From positions 289,053 through 353,052 of the forward strand of contig NW_025064896.1 in NCBI RefSeq assembly GCF_019112545.1: a stretch of 64,000 nt of DNA, written 5' to 3'. Of the stretch, positions 13,368 to 25,345 are shown in pieces; within the stretch, counting starts at the first letter, position 1; the number at the start of each line of letters is the position of its first letter. The notes under the pieces are model-generated. The model saw nothing but the letters and a program-made list of their open reading frames with translations. It did no database searches and was not told the origin of the DNA. The stretch comes from Guyanagaster necrorhizus (Eukaryota > Basidiomycota > Agaricomycetes > Agaricales > Physalacriaceae). The translations under genes were made by a program, and so were the position numbers.

Positions 13368-16300
13368 TCACCCAATAACCTTCATCAGTGTAAAACCAAC
13401 AGTTGTCACAACCTACGAGAAGCGGTCGTTATACAGAGAATTGCCGAGAAGATGTAAGAATACTCACAAGGGTGGCGATAATGCTCGCCGGCACGCCGTT
13501 CTTTAAGAAGTCCACATTAGTTAGATAAAGTTCACCCAGCTCGTTCTCCTGTGTCGCACTGTGCCACACATTCAGTACCTTATCCGGTGCAATTGTGACA
13601 GGAGAAAGAGTAAGACTCACGCCGTCTGATTCGGGAAGCCAGAAACAGGCATTCCCATTCCAGCGGAACAGATGAGGCCTGTGATGAAGATGAGAAGATT
13701 CTTCGGATTACCCTCGAGGCTTGAGCCAACTTCAGCAGCGATAGGCACCAGAAGTACACTTGCGATGGTGTGACTGATGAAAGTGGATACAACCTAAGAC
13801 ATGATATTGCAATGATTCGCGGAATAGCGAAGGCCATTGAGATCAGACTTACCAACACGATAGGAGAAAGGATCATGACAACAGTGTACAAACTGAACCC
13901 ATCAACCATGTCACGGATTACGATATCCATCACCTCAAGAAGACCGCTCGACATTACCGCTTTGCCGAGGGCAATCCCGCCCATTGCTAGGAAGACGATC
14001 GTCCAAGCAAATTGTTCAAAGTCATCCTATGACGCTTCTCAGTAAACTCTTTTGAGACAAAATGCACAAACACACCTTCTTCAACACGCCCGTTGAGAAG
14101 AACGCAATGATCGGAATGAGCGCAATCACACCCATATCACCCACATAGCGCTCGATCTCATGGGCCACGCACCAAAGCCCGATGGTGAAGAGACAGATGA
14201 AGGACACCCAGTACTGTTTCGCAGTGAAGGCCTCCTTTGTGGGTCTGATCGTCTTGATCTCGATTTCGCCATCACCATCCGGTGACTCAGCGGGCCGGTA
14301 TGACGCCAAAAGAAGGCCCCATATTAGGAGGATCGAAATGGCAGACACGGGTAGCGCGACAGCAAACCATTTGGCCCAGTCAAGAGGGGGATCCATCTTC
14401 TCCAAAGCAATCAAATTCTGGGGTGAGGATATAGGCGAACTTTGGCCACCAATGTTAGCCGCCAGGGCAATCCCCAACTAGCGTAAACAGATATCAGTTT
14501 GACGCAAAGCATGACGCATCTTTTGGTGCTCACAATTAGACACGGTCCAAAGGAGGCTTTAGATGGCAATGTTCGTAAAATGGGCTATGCATAGACACCG
14601 TTATCGTTTGACGTTCATACAGCAACATATGACATACACGAATGAGCGTGAAGCATAACGTTGGTGCTGCCACATTACTGGAACCGCGGATCAATTCTGG
14701 CAAAGAACAGGTGCAGAAGGCTATTCACCTTATCCACATACTGGCGAAGCACGACACGCCCATGAATGCAAGTAGAACGGTCCTCGGCTTAGTTCCGGCC
14801 AGGCTCAAAACGCGTGTAATAAGGATCCGATCGATATTCGTCTTGCTGAGCCCGGACGATATCGTGAACCCACCAATGAGAAGCATAATTGTCGGAGAGA
14901 ACATGACCGAAAATATAAATCTCGAAGTAGATCAGATTCACAGATATCACCTGGCGGAGACAGGAAGACTCACTTGGTCGCAGCGGGAGGCGAAAGGCGC
15001 TCATCATTGTCGTCTTTGATGACACGTAAACAAACCGCGAGTATGGGGACTGTCATTGACGTGACGAATAACGGAATAGCCTGTGAAAAAAAAAATGAGG
15101 AAAAGGAAAGGCGAGCAGCCAGCCCGAAACAAACCTCTGTAGCCCATAATATTGTACAGAACACAAGGATGGCAAGACACCGGTTGGCTGCTTCACCCTT
15201 TATGATCTGGACATTCAACATGGTAATGAAGACGGCCAAGGCCACCGAAACCCATAGCAGCCTTTTAGAAAGTTTCAATCGACCAACTGGAGTAGAGACG
15301 TCGACTAGGTCATCATCTTCTTTGAGTCCGTCCACTCCGATAGCTTTGGGTCCTGTGCCCTCGCCCCGCCGTTCACGACCAATCATCTGCCGCCAAACGG
15401 TATCTCGCTCCCATGCGATCTGTTCCCGCTGATGCAGTCTCAGCTGTTGCTTGGCAGTGTATTTGTCGCCACGAGTAACACATTTCGTGTACATATCCAC
15501 TAGGCGCGCGATGGCATCATTGAGTCCGTCTTTAGACTCTTGGGTAAAAGGTTGTGCAACTTCTACGACGTCGTGAAGATAACGGTCTTTGAGATCGCCA
15601 TACAGGACCTTGTCGTATCTATAGAAAGTTGTATGTTAGAATGACGAATGGGGATAGAAAAGGGAAGTCAACTTTTTCAATATCTTCCGAAATCCCGCAT
15701 AATTTATCTCTACGTAAGACCTCAACGACGTAAATGAGGTGTACAACGTAGTAATCCGACGTTTATACAGTAGTCGCGTGTCGTACGCAAAATTCGTCTT
15801 GGCGGTCCATATTGTGTCAGACGGTGCGGACGTCGCAGTGCCACCGATAAAGGGAAGATGACTCGTAATCTTGCTCAAGGCACGTTTGCTCTTCATCTCA
15901 TTCCGGAGGGAAGAGGTGCTTTGTTCAAGACCGGCATATTCGTCACTAGATATACTATATCTGTGTCGGGTAGGAGACTCCTCCGGAATTCCAGCTACAA
16001 GGCTATGAGTAGACATTATCAATTTATTGAGCCATTTGCGTACCTGTGAATGCGGAAGAACTCCGGCGATGTCTCGAAATAGACGACCGGCGTCGTCGAT
16101 GTGTGGGATCAGCGATAGGTCCCAGCTCACTGTCATCGTCATCATCATCATCGTATAACCCCTCGTCCACATAATAATTGCCGTCGTTGTATCCTACTTC
16201 TTCTTGCTGTATGACCAGGTTCTCGAGCTCTTGTAGTTCCTCCAACAATTCCTTTTCTTGGGCCTCATAGAAAAGCACGATTTTCTTGAGCTCCCTGTCA

Positions 16301-16615
16301 AGCAAGGGGATAAAAACAGCGTCAGTTGCTGTAGCTTGACGGCCGACCAAGAATGATGTTTCATTGGACTCTAGGTCATGGTATGCATGATCCAATTCAG
16401 TCTGCTGCTTCTCGAGCTGATAGATGTACTTCTTTAGTGTCTCGTACCTAGGCAATCGGGTGAGTGAAGATATCGGGAAAAAAAAATACGGATCACACAC
16501 GCAATGTATTCGTCCCACCACTCGGATACAGCATTGAACTTCAACGAGGAGCTGAGGCCAAATATTTAGTCTGTATTTTCGACACCGACAAAGTGATGAA
16601 ATACCTAAACTTCAT
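13368..16615 (-). CDS. SPX-domain low-affinity phosphate transporter (Pho87/90/91 type)
   Basis: This is a membrane phosphate transporter with an N-terminal SPX regulatory domain that senses inositol pyrophosphates, followed by a sodium/sulphate-symporter-type permease (SLC13 fold). The start at 16,615 gives MKFS, a 50-nt intron, then LKFNAVSEWWDEYIAYETLK, the classic SPX opening. The SPX continues with FYEAQEKELLEELQELENLV, an acidic loop of seven Asp, and a later SPX helix around 15,600-15,640. Transmembrane segments start near RLLWVSVALAVFITMLNVQ (15,240) and alternate with introns down to the C-terminus. The last exon reads VVTTVGFTLMKVIG and stops at 13,368, joined by an intron (GTGAGT...CGTAG). 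The architecture matches yeast Pho87, Pho90 and Pho91; plasma-membrane or vacuolar location cannot be read from the sequence. Confidence 0.88.
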
Positions 16616-17379
16616 GGTTGATTCGTAGAAATGAAGTCGTGAGTCTGTTCCAGGGCCAAGAAGGGATTAAATAGCGTAGATTCAGCTAAGCAGTCGTAGG
16701 GTAATGAACGTGTGCTGCTGACTTGGGCGGAGTAGGGGCATAGCAATCCATCGCACGTGGATCTATTTGGTTCTAACTATTCCACCAAATAATAACACTG
16801 CTTGAACCCTAACCACAACTAGTCATCGCCCTCCGTGTTTGTGACGTGTCTTTTCGAGTCACGGATCTATTTACATACTTACTCTCGCCACGTACTTTCT
16901 ATGACGCCCAAATATCGGACCCCGGTTACCAAAGCCAGAACACTATTGTTGGACAAATGTTGACGGTCGTCGCTCTCTGGACTAGGATAACAATAATACC
17001 GTAGCAACCCATCACTAACATTGACTATGGGTGTACAAGACACTTTCCTTTACTGTACAACGTCCCCAACTTCTTTGATAGCTCTTTGAGGAATGCTGGA
17101 AGGATCTGTGCCCTTCTTTTCCTAATCAGCTCTTCGTCGACGTCCCCTGCAGCTGGTCCGGCAAAAAATATCGATAATTTCCTCTCCGTTGCCTATTTCC
17201 TATTCCCTGCTCGGCCGCTCCCCGTTGACGCCACCGTTATATCCGCCAAAACATCTTTGGGAAGTTTTACAGAATGCCGTTGTCGTAAGATGAGCCGCTC
17301 TCAACCTCAGCGCCCAAGAAGACAAACTTGACTTTACTATGACGGCAAACACGCGACGCCTTCTCTAACGACACTTGAA
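16616..17379. promoter_or_regulatory. Upstream region of the SPX transporter
   Basis: This 760-bp interval holds the promoter of the phosphate transporter, which reads leftward. An 81-codon frame at 17,086-17,331 (+) begins with a hydrophobic stretch that could be an N-terminal signal peptide of the decayed gene that follows, but I could not connect it in frame. No cis-element is clear enough to name. Confidence 0.35.
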
Positions 17380-17875
17380 ACTTTACCAGAAAACTGGGGC
17401 ATATAGCATTCCTACTGAAGGCATGACAGCTCCTAACGTCATCTTCGACAACTGTGGCAATTCCTGGACTGTGTCTCGATGTTCCAATACGAAGATGACC
17501 ATGGATACGGCCGTTGATCGACTTCGCCAGGTACCTGTAGACTTGAGACGCTGTGTTGCGACTGTCGTTGTTCTCGGCGACACAAGTACATACGCGTATA
17601 CCCTGACCAACGGGGATATACATCTTCAGTGATGAGGCCATCGAAACTTGGTTGCATAAAGTACGTACCCTTGTTTCTTCTTTGGATTATGGCATAACAA
17701 AATACACTGCGCAATCAACGCATTCGTCTGGTTCTCATCGGGGACCTCGGAATCGACCTCAAGGTAAATGATTCTTGTGCTCCCGATGAGTATTTGTTGA
17801 CTAACATTGTAGAGGTACCGTTCATTTCGCACCTTGTTTCGTCTTCGGCACACAAACTTTATTTCTTTCTATTTT
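17380..17875 (+). pseudogene. Decayed secreted/metallopeptidase-like gene (con-13-like, tentative)
   Basis: Two pieces on the + strand look like one former gene. The first, up to 17,627, has NVIFDNCGNSWTVSRCSN, MTMDTAVDRLRQVPV, VVVLGD and AYTLTNGDIHL. It stops at TGA, but in the next frame the sense resumes as SDEAIETWLHK (17,628-17,660), so a small indel near 17,626 has broken the frame. A GTACGT donor follows, and after about 100 bp the text DSCAPDEYLLTNIVE appears (17,768-17,812). From memory, this order resembles a fungal family that includes the conidiation-specific con-13 type, where a WIHE-like motif is expected; here the Glu is Lys. No clear N-terminal or C-terminal exon is found. The family name is tentative; the frameshift is visible directly. 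Confidence 0.45.
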
Positions 17876-18360
17876 GAGGATTGAGGACAAGTCGGCGTAA
17901 TGAAATTATATTCCCTGGTCCATTACGGTGAGTTACCGTCTGGGTGGGAACATTAGTGCATGAAGAAGCAGCTGGCGTACATGAATGCCTTTATTTAATA
18001 GAACGACTCTGTTCGGGAACCACCTGCCTCATCCCTGGAAATTCCTCCGGTGCTCGGTGAACTCCAGGTGTATCTGATTAATGATGCCGTGTCGTTTTCT
18101 AATTCAGGTCTTTCACAGTAAACCACAAGCATCGGCATATCTTAGTTGTTTTAGAAACCGTTTCAACTTTCTGATAAGAGAGTGGGAAAATAAAACTCGT
18201 ACGGGAATTCTGCATCATCGTCGCCAACCGTTTCTGCCGGCAGTGTTAAAGCAAGGCATGGTTTTCATGTAGTATCTATCGTTAAACTTGTAATTTTCTC
18301 AATCTTTATTGCCGCCGCATTCTAGAACGGCAGCGGAATTTGATGCCCAATGTTACATGT
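17876..18360. other. Intergenic, nothing recognised
   Basis: About 480 bp between the decayed gene and the stop codon of the hydrolase gene. It should include the hydrolase 3' untranslated region. No coding or RNA signal is visible. Confidence 0.4.
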
Positions 18361-20004
18361 CTAATTCATAACATCTATCCTGGAAAATCTCTGAAGGACT
18401 TCAGTCATACCGGTGCGCGAAGTCCTTTTTGCAAAAACAGTTGCATGATCTGCGCCATCAAAGTACAGCACCTCCAGTTTTCCATCTTCTTTGACCCACC
18501 TCTCCCTTCCGTGAGGTTGATCTGTTAGATACTCCCATACTTTCCTTGTTGGAACGATTTGATCTTCCCCTGATAACACCACGGCGGCGTTCTCTCCCTC
18601 TAGATCTTCTTTCCACATCACATTTTCGGCCCAAAAGAAATGACGAGCCAGCGTCCGGCCCACATCAGCATCGCGACTGGCAAAATACCAAAGTAACCAC
18701 TCGTTTGCGTCTTTGGGAGTACGATAAAGGAAATTATAAGTAATATCAGGAAGATGTAAAAGAAATGGGATGGGGTCGATAAAACAGTATGCCGTAATCT
18801 TGGTCGGCGGTGGCGGGCCCTCGGTGGCTTGTTGCGACCGCATTATGTGACCGGCAACCACAGTTCCATAAGAGTGCGACGCCAGCACCGCCCGAGTGAT
18901 GTTCAGCGACGATGTGATGGCGTAGAATTCATCTAGCATCGCCGGACGAGGCAATACCGGCATTGACGTCATGCGCATACTGATAGGCAGGATTTCGATG
19001 AGCAGTATGCCCACATCAGGATCCGACGCTACAAGTCCACGAAGGAATGAAATGTACGGGTATAATCCTATCTGAAACTTGGGGATCAGTGCCTTGGATG
19101 AGACGCAGCCGAAAAATGAAGGCGCACGCCTATTCCGTGAATGAAAATCACAGGGTTCTTGATTGTTGATCGATGTGGACGGTACCAATACGGTACATGC
19201 AGTCCCGTTGAAGCACGTGAAAAAATGCTGAAGGGACGGGGTGGAAAGGCTTGGAACCATTTCTTGGGGGCGTAGTGTCGGAAACCCAGGGATGCCAAGT
19301 GGCCAGCTGTGTACATGTCAACGAAGCATACGATCTTAGCATAACATAAAGAGATCAGGATGGTCTTTCTGGAGAAGGATGATGAGCCTTACAGTATACC
19401 AAATAAGCGGCCGATGCAGCACTACGACTGGGTCAAATGTTAGCCGCATGCAATTGATGCTCTTATTTCGTCCTTCCTCAAAGTTCGCCCCCGCGAGCGC
19501 TTTAACTTCGAGAGCAGAAATGAAGTCGTCTATTTCGCTTCTCCATTGCTCCATTTCATCGGCGTTCTTGCCATCATGTGAGAAAAAGCCCCAGAGAAGC
19601 CAGTCGATAACATTTTCCCTCTTGATTGAAAGAATGTCGGAGCAAAGAAACCACTGGGATATATCAAAGACCGTTCTGAAGCAACGAGTAAACAGTGCTT
19701 TGCGTTCTTCCTTTGTGAGGAGTTGGGGGGCATAGGTTGCTGGCTATGACAGCGTTCAGGAACGATGGTCGTCCGTAACTCCGGCGTCTTTACGCACCTT
19801 AGCTAACGTCTTCCTTCGAGGAAGAAAGACAAACAGATGGAATAATGCCTCGGGTATCGTAAAGAAAGATATCCACGGAGAAATAAGAAAAGAATGACGA
19901 TACGCAGAAACCACAAGGTAGAGAATGCTGACAGGGGCTACAAGACGGAGAGCAGTGATTGCAGCTCGGATGAAGATGTACTCGGGAAGGGTTTTGCCAA
20001 TCAT
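18361..20004 (-). CDS. Alpha/beta-hydrolase-fold protein, membrane-anchored N-terminus
   Basis: This is a spliced gene for a fungal alpha/beta hydrolase of unknown substrate. Exon 1 (start at 20,004) is hydrophobic, with about two membrane-spanning stretches (ALRLVAPVSILYLVVSAY and ISFFTIPEALFHLFVFL). The middle exons have FDISQWFLCSD and GANFEEGRNKSINCMRLTFD, then YWYRPHRSTIKNPVIFIHGIG, the usual first strand and oxyanion turn. An intron near 19,130 joins this to GLYPYISFLRGL. The likely catalytic triad is Ser in LASHSYGTVVAG, Asp in LSGEDQIVPTRKVW and His in FDGADHATVFAKR; the nucleophile elbow is SHSYG rather than the commoner GHSxG. It stops at 18,361. The N-terminal anchor suggests a membrane-associated lipase or esterase; the substrate is not predictable. 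Confidence 0.8.
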
Positions 20005-22346
20005 TGGCGATACCGAAGAGATAGTCAGGGATGGATGTTTATGTCATGAGAAGAGCTGTTGAGCAAGAATTGGAATCTATCTCACTACAACTGCGGAGTT
20101 GAACTTCAATAGCCGCGTTATCCGTCACGCACACGTGACCTGTTTCAGGTCGACGGGTTGAACCTTCCTGACAATAATCTCAGCCTGCTGCTAAATCGAC
20201 CTAGACACTCTTAAGGCACTCAAGCTTACTGAAACTCATCCTCACCCCGACGGGCATCAGAACGAAAGACAAATGTATGGGTTCCAAAGGTACCATATGT
20301 GTGTATCCGCCAGAATTCCGGATATTTGTTGAAATACTTTGAAATACTTTCAAGATCTTCTGTGGCATTCTGAGATCTTTTTGCACGCGCCGCGGCCTGA
20401 TCTGTAGCTCATTTTGGTCTGTCTCTACTTCAAATTGAAATAAACGGGGCCGCCGACCACTGTGACACCGACTCGCAGATAGCGCAATTGATACCCGAAG
20501 CGGAATCAGATCTAGTATCGGAACGCGACCCATGCGAGCCACAACACCTTCTGCTGCGATCTTACTTCGAGTTACCATCAGAGCCTAATTATCTCCTCCT
20601 GATCCCGGTTTTCGAGGACTGTCCGAGATCAAGCGGTTGCGAGATTTGTTTTCTTCGAATTTCAGCTTCCGGTGCTTGATTTGGATTGCAGTACCTTTAA
20701 CGGCGGCGTGACAGCCTTCTATCGGCCGTACGGACACCTCAGAGCCTTCCACATCCATTGATTTCATGCGAAGAGGCTAAAAATTTCCCACAGCCTTTTT
20801 TTTGATGGTCAATTTTTTTTTGCCAATTTATCAGGAAAGAATCAGCCATTCTATGAAGCGTCAGAAGGTCGCACTGACTAAAAACTGGTTAAACCTCGGG
20901 TCAGACATGTTCTCCCGTACAGTCTCTCAGCATCATTACGGCGGGACCACGGCTCCAGCGCGGCTCCAAGAAGCCCAAGTCGTCTTGAACTTGATTTGCA
21001 GGGGGGCTACGCATGGTATTCAGGATCGTTTGATTCCGAGGGTCGACTGGCATGTGTGTACATATGAAATAGAACGGCAGGTTCGTTCCGTGGACTTTGA
21101 GACGATGTGAAGTACCCTGAGTCTGGGCACGCAAGGCTCGGCCGAGAATGATAGCAACCGAAGAAAACGCCGATTCTTGCGGGTAGGTATACAACGCTTC
21201 AGGCGGTAGCACGAGTCTTACCCTGAAAGAAACACAACTTTGAGAATGGCACCAAAGCTTAGCTTGACTCCATCATTGCACTAGCGTTGCTGATAGCGGT
21301 TCCATAATTGTCTGAGAGTGTTCTTTCGCGGTTCTGTTCTGCTCTGATTGACAAACAAAAATGGAGCGGCAACAATGCAAAATGAAACTCCCATGCTGGA
21401 AGCCTGAGAGAGCAGAAACATCGAATCCACGCTCATTCTTTAAGGTCGCCGCGTTATAACCCCCTCAGGCCCACGAATAACGCGGAGAACTTTTTAAATG
21501 AACAGCATCGATTCGTGTTTCTGTTCCCTAGGTGCTATCAAGTAAAGTTCATTCACACTTCGAATCGAGAGATTGATTCATGTCGGGTGAAATTGCAAGG
21601 GAAAGCGAGTATTTCAAGCCTGAGACAAAACTCGGGATGTGTTGAGCATAGATAGTAGCGTGTGATGCCTGGATACAAGATCTTGTCAGCACCTTATCGA
21701 GAGAAACAAAGACAGGAGAAGCTTTGCCCAGTCCCTCGCCCTTGTACCTAGGCTCTACATCGTTCTGGGTGTGATGAAAAAGTGTTGAGGTGACTTGAAG
21801 GTAAGTGCGCCACTGCCGACGGGCCTGAGCGGGTTACAGGGACACAAAGCGCCACAATGACAGATACCCGATATTTTCTGTCCCTCCAAAGTCTAGAACT
21901 TCATCCGAACGATGTTCAGTATTTCATCGACAGACTTCTACAAATCGAAACATAGGACACCCTCGGAGATTACTCTGAGACATAAATCTGTCGTGAAGTT
22001 CAGTGAGGGAACGATATACCTAAATCGAAAAAAAATGGTAGTACAGAGGATGCTGGGTGTGATCAGCCAAATATATAAGCCATCAGAGGCATCGTTTATG
22101 GTTTAAGAAGTTGTCGGAGCGTTTAGATACAAGGATTTCTCGTACGTTTTATGGTTTCGTCGGTGCTGATTGAATTGGTACGAGGAATGGGAAGACGAAA
22201 TCTGCGAATATCGGGGCCAATTCTCGGTACCGGACCGATTAGACCGATGTGACGCTGTCACATTGGAGGTCACGGCTTCCCAAATCGATTCCTCTTCGCC
22301 GTCATCGAGCACGACGAGCTCGCGCTCGAGGTCATTGTATGACACG
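20005..22346. other. 2.3 kb intergenic region
   Basis: This is a divergent spacer between the hydrolase (-) and the SAM-domain gene (+). Open frames up to 125 codons occur on both strands but have no motif and overlap each other. The last 180 bp (22,170-22,346) are open in the frame of the SAM gene and could be an N-terminal extension instead of leader. Confidence 0.4.
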
Positions 22347-24309
22347 ATGAGTAAGACAGAAAGCCAAGCATTTTCTTTTCCTCGTCCTGCTTCTCCAACG
22401 AAGGAAGCGCTACGTCCCAACGCCCATCCCTACCCGATAAAGACGACCTCCACCGGGGTTCTTACTCGCTCCAACTCAAATGCCTCGCCGCAACAGCAGA
22501 GCACCGCCCACCATTATGTGCCCAGTTCATCGCCCGGCCCATCGAGGTCGAACTCGTCGCCGAAACTAAATGGTCGCGGGCATCGATACAGCCGAAGCCT
22601 AAGTTCGGATCTCCCACGACCATTGCCCATTCCACCGCCGTCTCCTTCACACAGTATAGGTGACGTCTTCAGCGACTCGACGAGCGAGGGTTCATCTGAT
22701 CGGAAGCCCAAACGGTCGGAGACACTGCCTACGCCGCCTGGGGTAGGGCCGCGGCGCCTGCCTGCGCTGGATGATCTCCCAACGAACCCAAAGTCTTGGA
22801 CGCCTTCCCAACTGTCTCTTTACCTTTCCACGACGTTGAAGGTGCGGTCTGGCGAGACCTTACAGCTCCCAGCGCCTGTAGCTCAGGATATTGCCACGTT
22901 TGTCAGGGAGAGCAGAATCACCGGCAGGTCTTTCCTCCACATGAAGGAAGAAGACTTGGAACAGTGTGTACAATTTACTTTTCTTCTTCGACTTTGAGAC
23001 CGAATATCTCTAAAGGTTCCAAATCAACAAACTCTGGCGTTCTGCTCTGCTTTCAGCCTCGCGGAGTCTTCGTCAGAATGTCCTCAAAGGCCGTATCTGG
23101 GGCTTCGGTAATGGCATAGATGGCTCCCCGTACTCTGTTGTCGATGTATCTGACGATGAGCACACGCCAAATGGCCATCTACGCAGGAGATCTTCCTCAC
23201 TCAGTGAAACATATTCATCGAATCTTTTCGTCAACGGCTCGGCTTCATCTGAAGACTTGGAAAACATTGACACGCCCATACGTCGAAGCCTCAAGGGAAA
23301 GGCCTCTGGCGGTCGATATCGGAACGGACGCGTCAAAGGTATGGTAGAAACCTTTGAGCGAAGTAACAGCGTCGATGAGGGACTTTCTGATGGTCATTCT
23401 CCTCGTGAACGGAGCGGGAGCAATGCGAGCACCAGTAGCGGGAGTAGTATTTACGAAACCGCTGATAGCGCTCATGCCACGGTCAAACCGCGTCCACTGC
23501 CTGCGACGCCTTCGGACTCCTCCCTTTCTGTGTCTCCCCCCGAGGAGGAACCATCAATGGAAGCGCTTCTTGCTAATTCCCACCTGTCATCGGTATCGCC
23601 GTTCACGGAACGACTTGATAGTTCCTCTGTCACAAAGCGACCAAAGAAGCGGCGTGGAGGAGCTGTAGGTGTGCATGCCTGGGAGGCGGAAGCTGAGGAC
23701 AATGCCGATGGGGAGGGTGGCGTACAAAGGGTTACAGTGAAACGTGTTCTTCCTGTTCCTGGTACAGGTGTGGAAGACCTCTTCGCGCTGGGCCCTGTTG
23801 CGAAGACAATGGTAGACGTTGGCGTAGGACCTCTTCCCGAGGAACCTGTGCCCGCCGTTGATGCTCATGCGCGAGCGCAAGTGGAGGAGCTCGAGAAAGA
23901 CCTCGAAACGACGAAACAGCTTATCGAAAAGCTCAAGTTGCGATTAGAGGCTGTGGAGAAGGATGTCGAGAGCATGGAGAAAGCAGAGGCGGAAAGGGAG
24001 AGAGAGGCAGAACTGAAGGGGAAGGAGCGACAAGAGGAAAAGGAGCGAGCTCAAGCATACCGGACAACTCAACTTGAACCTCAGACATATCTAGGAAAGA
24101 TCTTCCATGCGCTATTCGGTGCTCGTTCGATGCCCTTCAATGGTGGCGAGCGTCCGCGCTTCTTGACATCATCTTACTACGAAAGATTCGTCGAGCCTAC
24201 TACGCTCAGTGGACTGCCCTCTTATATCCTGCTGGTCGGCCTGGGAGTCTGTGCCGTCGTCCTGAGGGTGTTAATCCGCAGGAGCCTTATCGTCGTTCGG
24301 AGGCGATAA
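22347..24309 (+). CDS. SAM-domain protein with coiled coil and C-terminal membrane anchor
   Basis: This is an uncharacterised basidiomycete-type protein. The first 130 residues are Ser/Pro-rich and probably disordered. A SAM domain follows (22,790-23,060): PKSWTPSQLSLYLSTTL, DIATFVRESRITGRSFLHM, EEDLEQ, then, after a 50-nt intron (donor gtgtgt at about 22,965), FQINKLWRSALLSASRSLR. The second exon continues through a Ser-rich linker and a long coiled coil (QVEELEKDLETTKQLIEKLK, about 23,880-24,050). It ends in a single hydrophobic segment (YILLVGLGVCAVVLRVLI) with a basic tail, giving a tail-anchored topology. SAM domains mediate protein assembly, and the anchor suggests a scaffold on an internal or plasma membrane. 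The frame is open upstream to 22,170, so the start could be earlier. Confidence 0.75.
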
Positions 24310-25345
24310 CAACCCACAAAACCATTCATCTTGCGGATTATCTTTGTTTTGATAAGAACCTATTTCTTTCTTCTCGTGTTTATTTCATGACTTGTCACGA
24401 CACCTTACGATATACTTATTGACTACGGCTAGCTGCTGTTCGCGCATTGACGACCTTGCTTTCTTATCTCTTGCTTTGTATGTATACATGGTTAGGTCTA
24501 TGGGGTTTTCATCTCGAAACTCGGTATAAGAGTTCCTTGTATTTATATGTGAGCGCTCAATTACCTTTCTCACCGACGCAACGCAGAAATCTTTCTGCCT
24601 CTACCACGGTATCGTCGCATCCATAGCATGTTCCTAACCGCCAGGATGCAGATACCGAAATCCTTTTCATGCCCAGTGACAGGTTCCTTCGAGTCCACAC
24701 TATTGATGGACTGGTCCGCGTTCAAACCCCCGAACCATACATTCAGTCTTTGTTTTGTTCATCAACCGACTCCGGTGGGAAAAGCCGTTTTTCCTCACTG
24801 CTGGTTTTAAGCGGTCGCTTCTGCAGGGATAGGCTTGTTTTATTTTGTTTCATTTGCTGTTGAATTTCGAGAGAGATCTTCGCCCAAGCATACGAAAAAA
24901 CAAAACGAGTTGCAGCGTGGTATTTTCCGTTAGCTAGGTAACTTCGTTGCTGACTGGGACCACCGATTAAGCGATCGTACGTCTGGTGGCCAAGTCATTT
25001 CATCTTGAACATTGCTGTTTTCCGCTGTGTGAACGAGGGCATGGATCTGGACCTTCACATCACAGTTCCCCTTCTCACTGTATAGCTGTTAATCGATCAA
25101 CACCCATTGATATTTCAGACGCTTCGCCATTCGGGCCTTGCCATCATAGATTAAGTCGGGCCATTAGTATAGTTACTATCACCAGGTCAAAAGAGAGCAT
25201 GTATTAGCATTCAAGTCCTACGGGTTCTAGACATTAAACTACAGGAAGTACCGATATCTATACAGAAGCCTACAATTAATACACCAGGCTTTCCCAAAAA
25301 AAAAAGTGTGTACAGTACAACATATTACTCTTACATCAATAACCA
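24310..25345. other. Convergent intergenic region
   Basis: This 1-kb spacer lies between the stop codons of the SAM gene (+) and the PH-domain gene (-). It is AT-rich near 24,310-24,560, as expected for a 3' untranslated region, and has an A tract at about 25,295. No gene is seen. Confidence 0.45.

Noticed and set aside
14974..15432. 152-codon frame on the + strand across the phosphate transporter
   Set aside because: It is antisense to well-supported exons with transmembrane helices and carries no motif of its own.
16140..16160. Short CAT/CGT tandem repeat as a microsatellite of interest
   Set aside because: It encodes the poly-Asp loop of the SPX transporter and is too short to stand alone.
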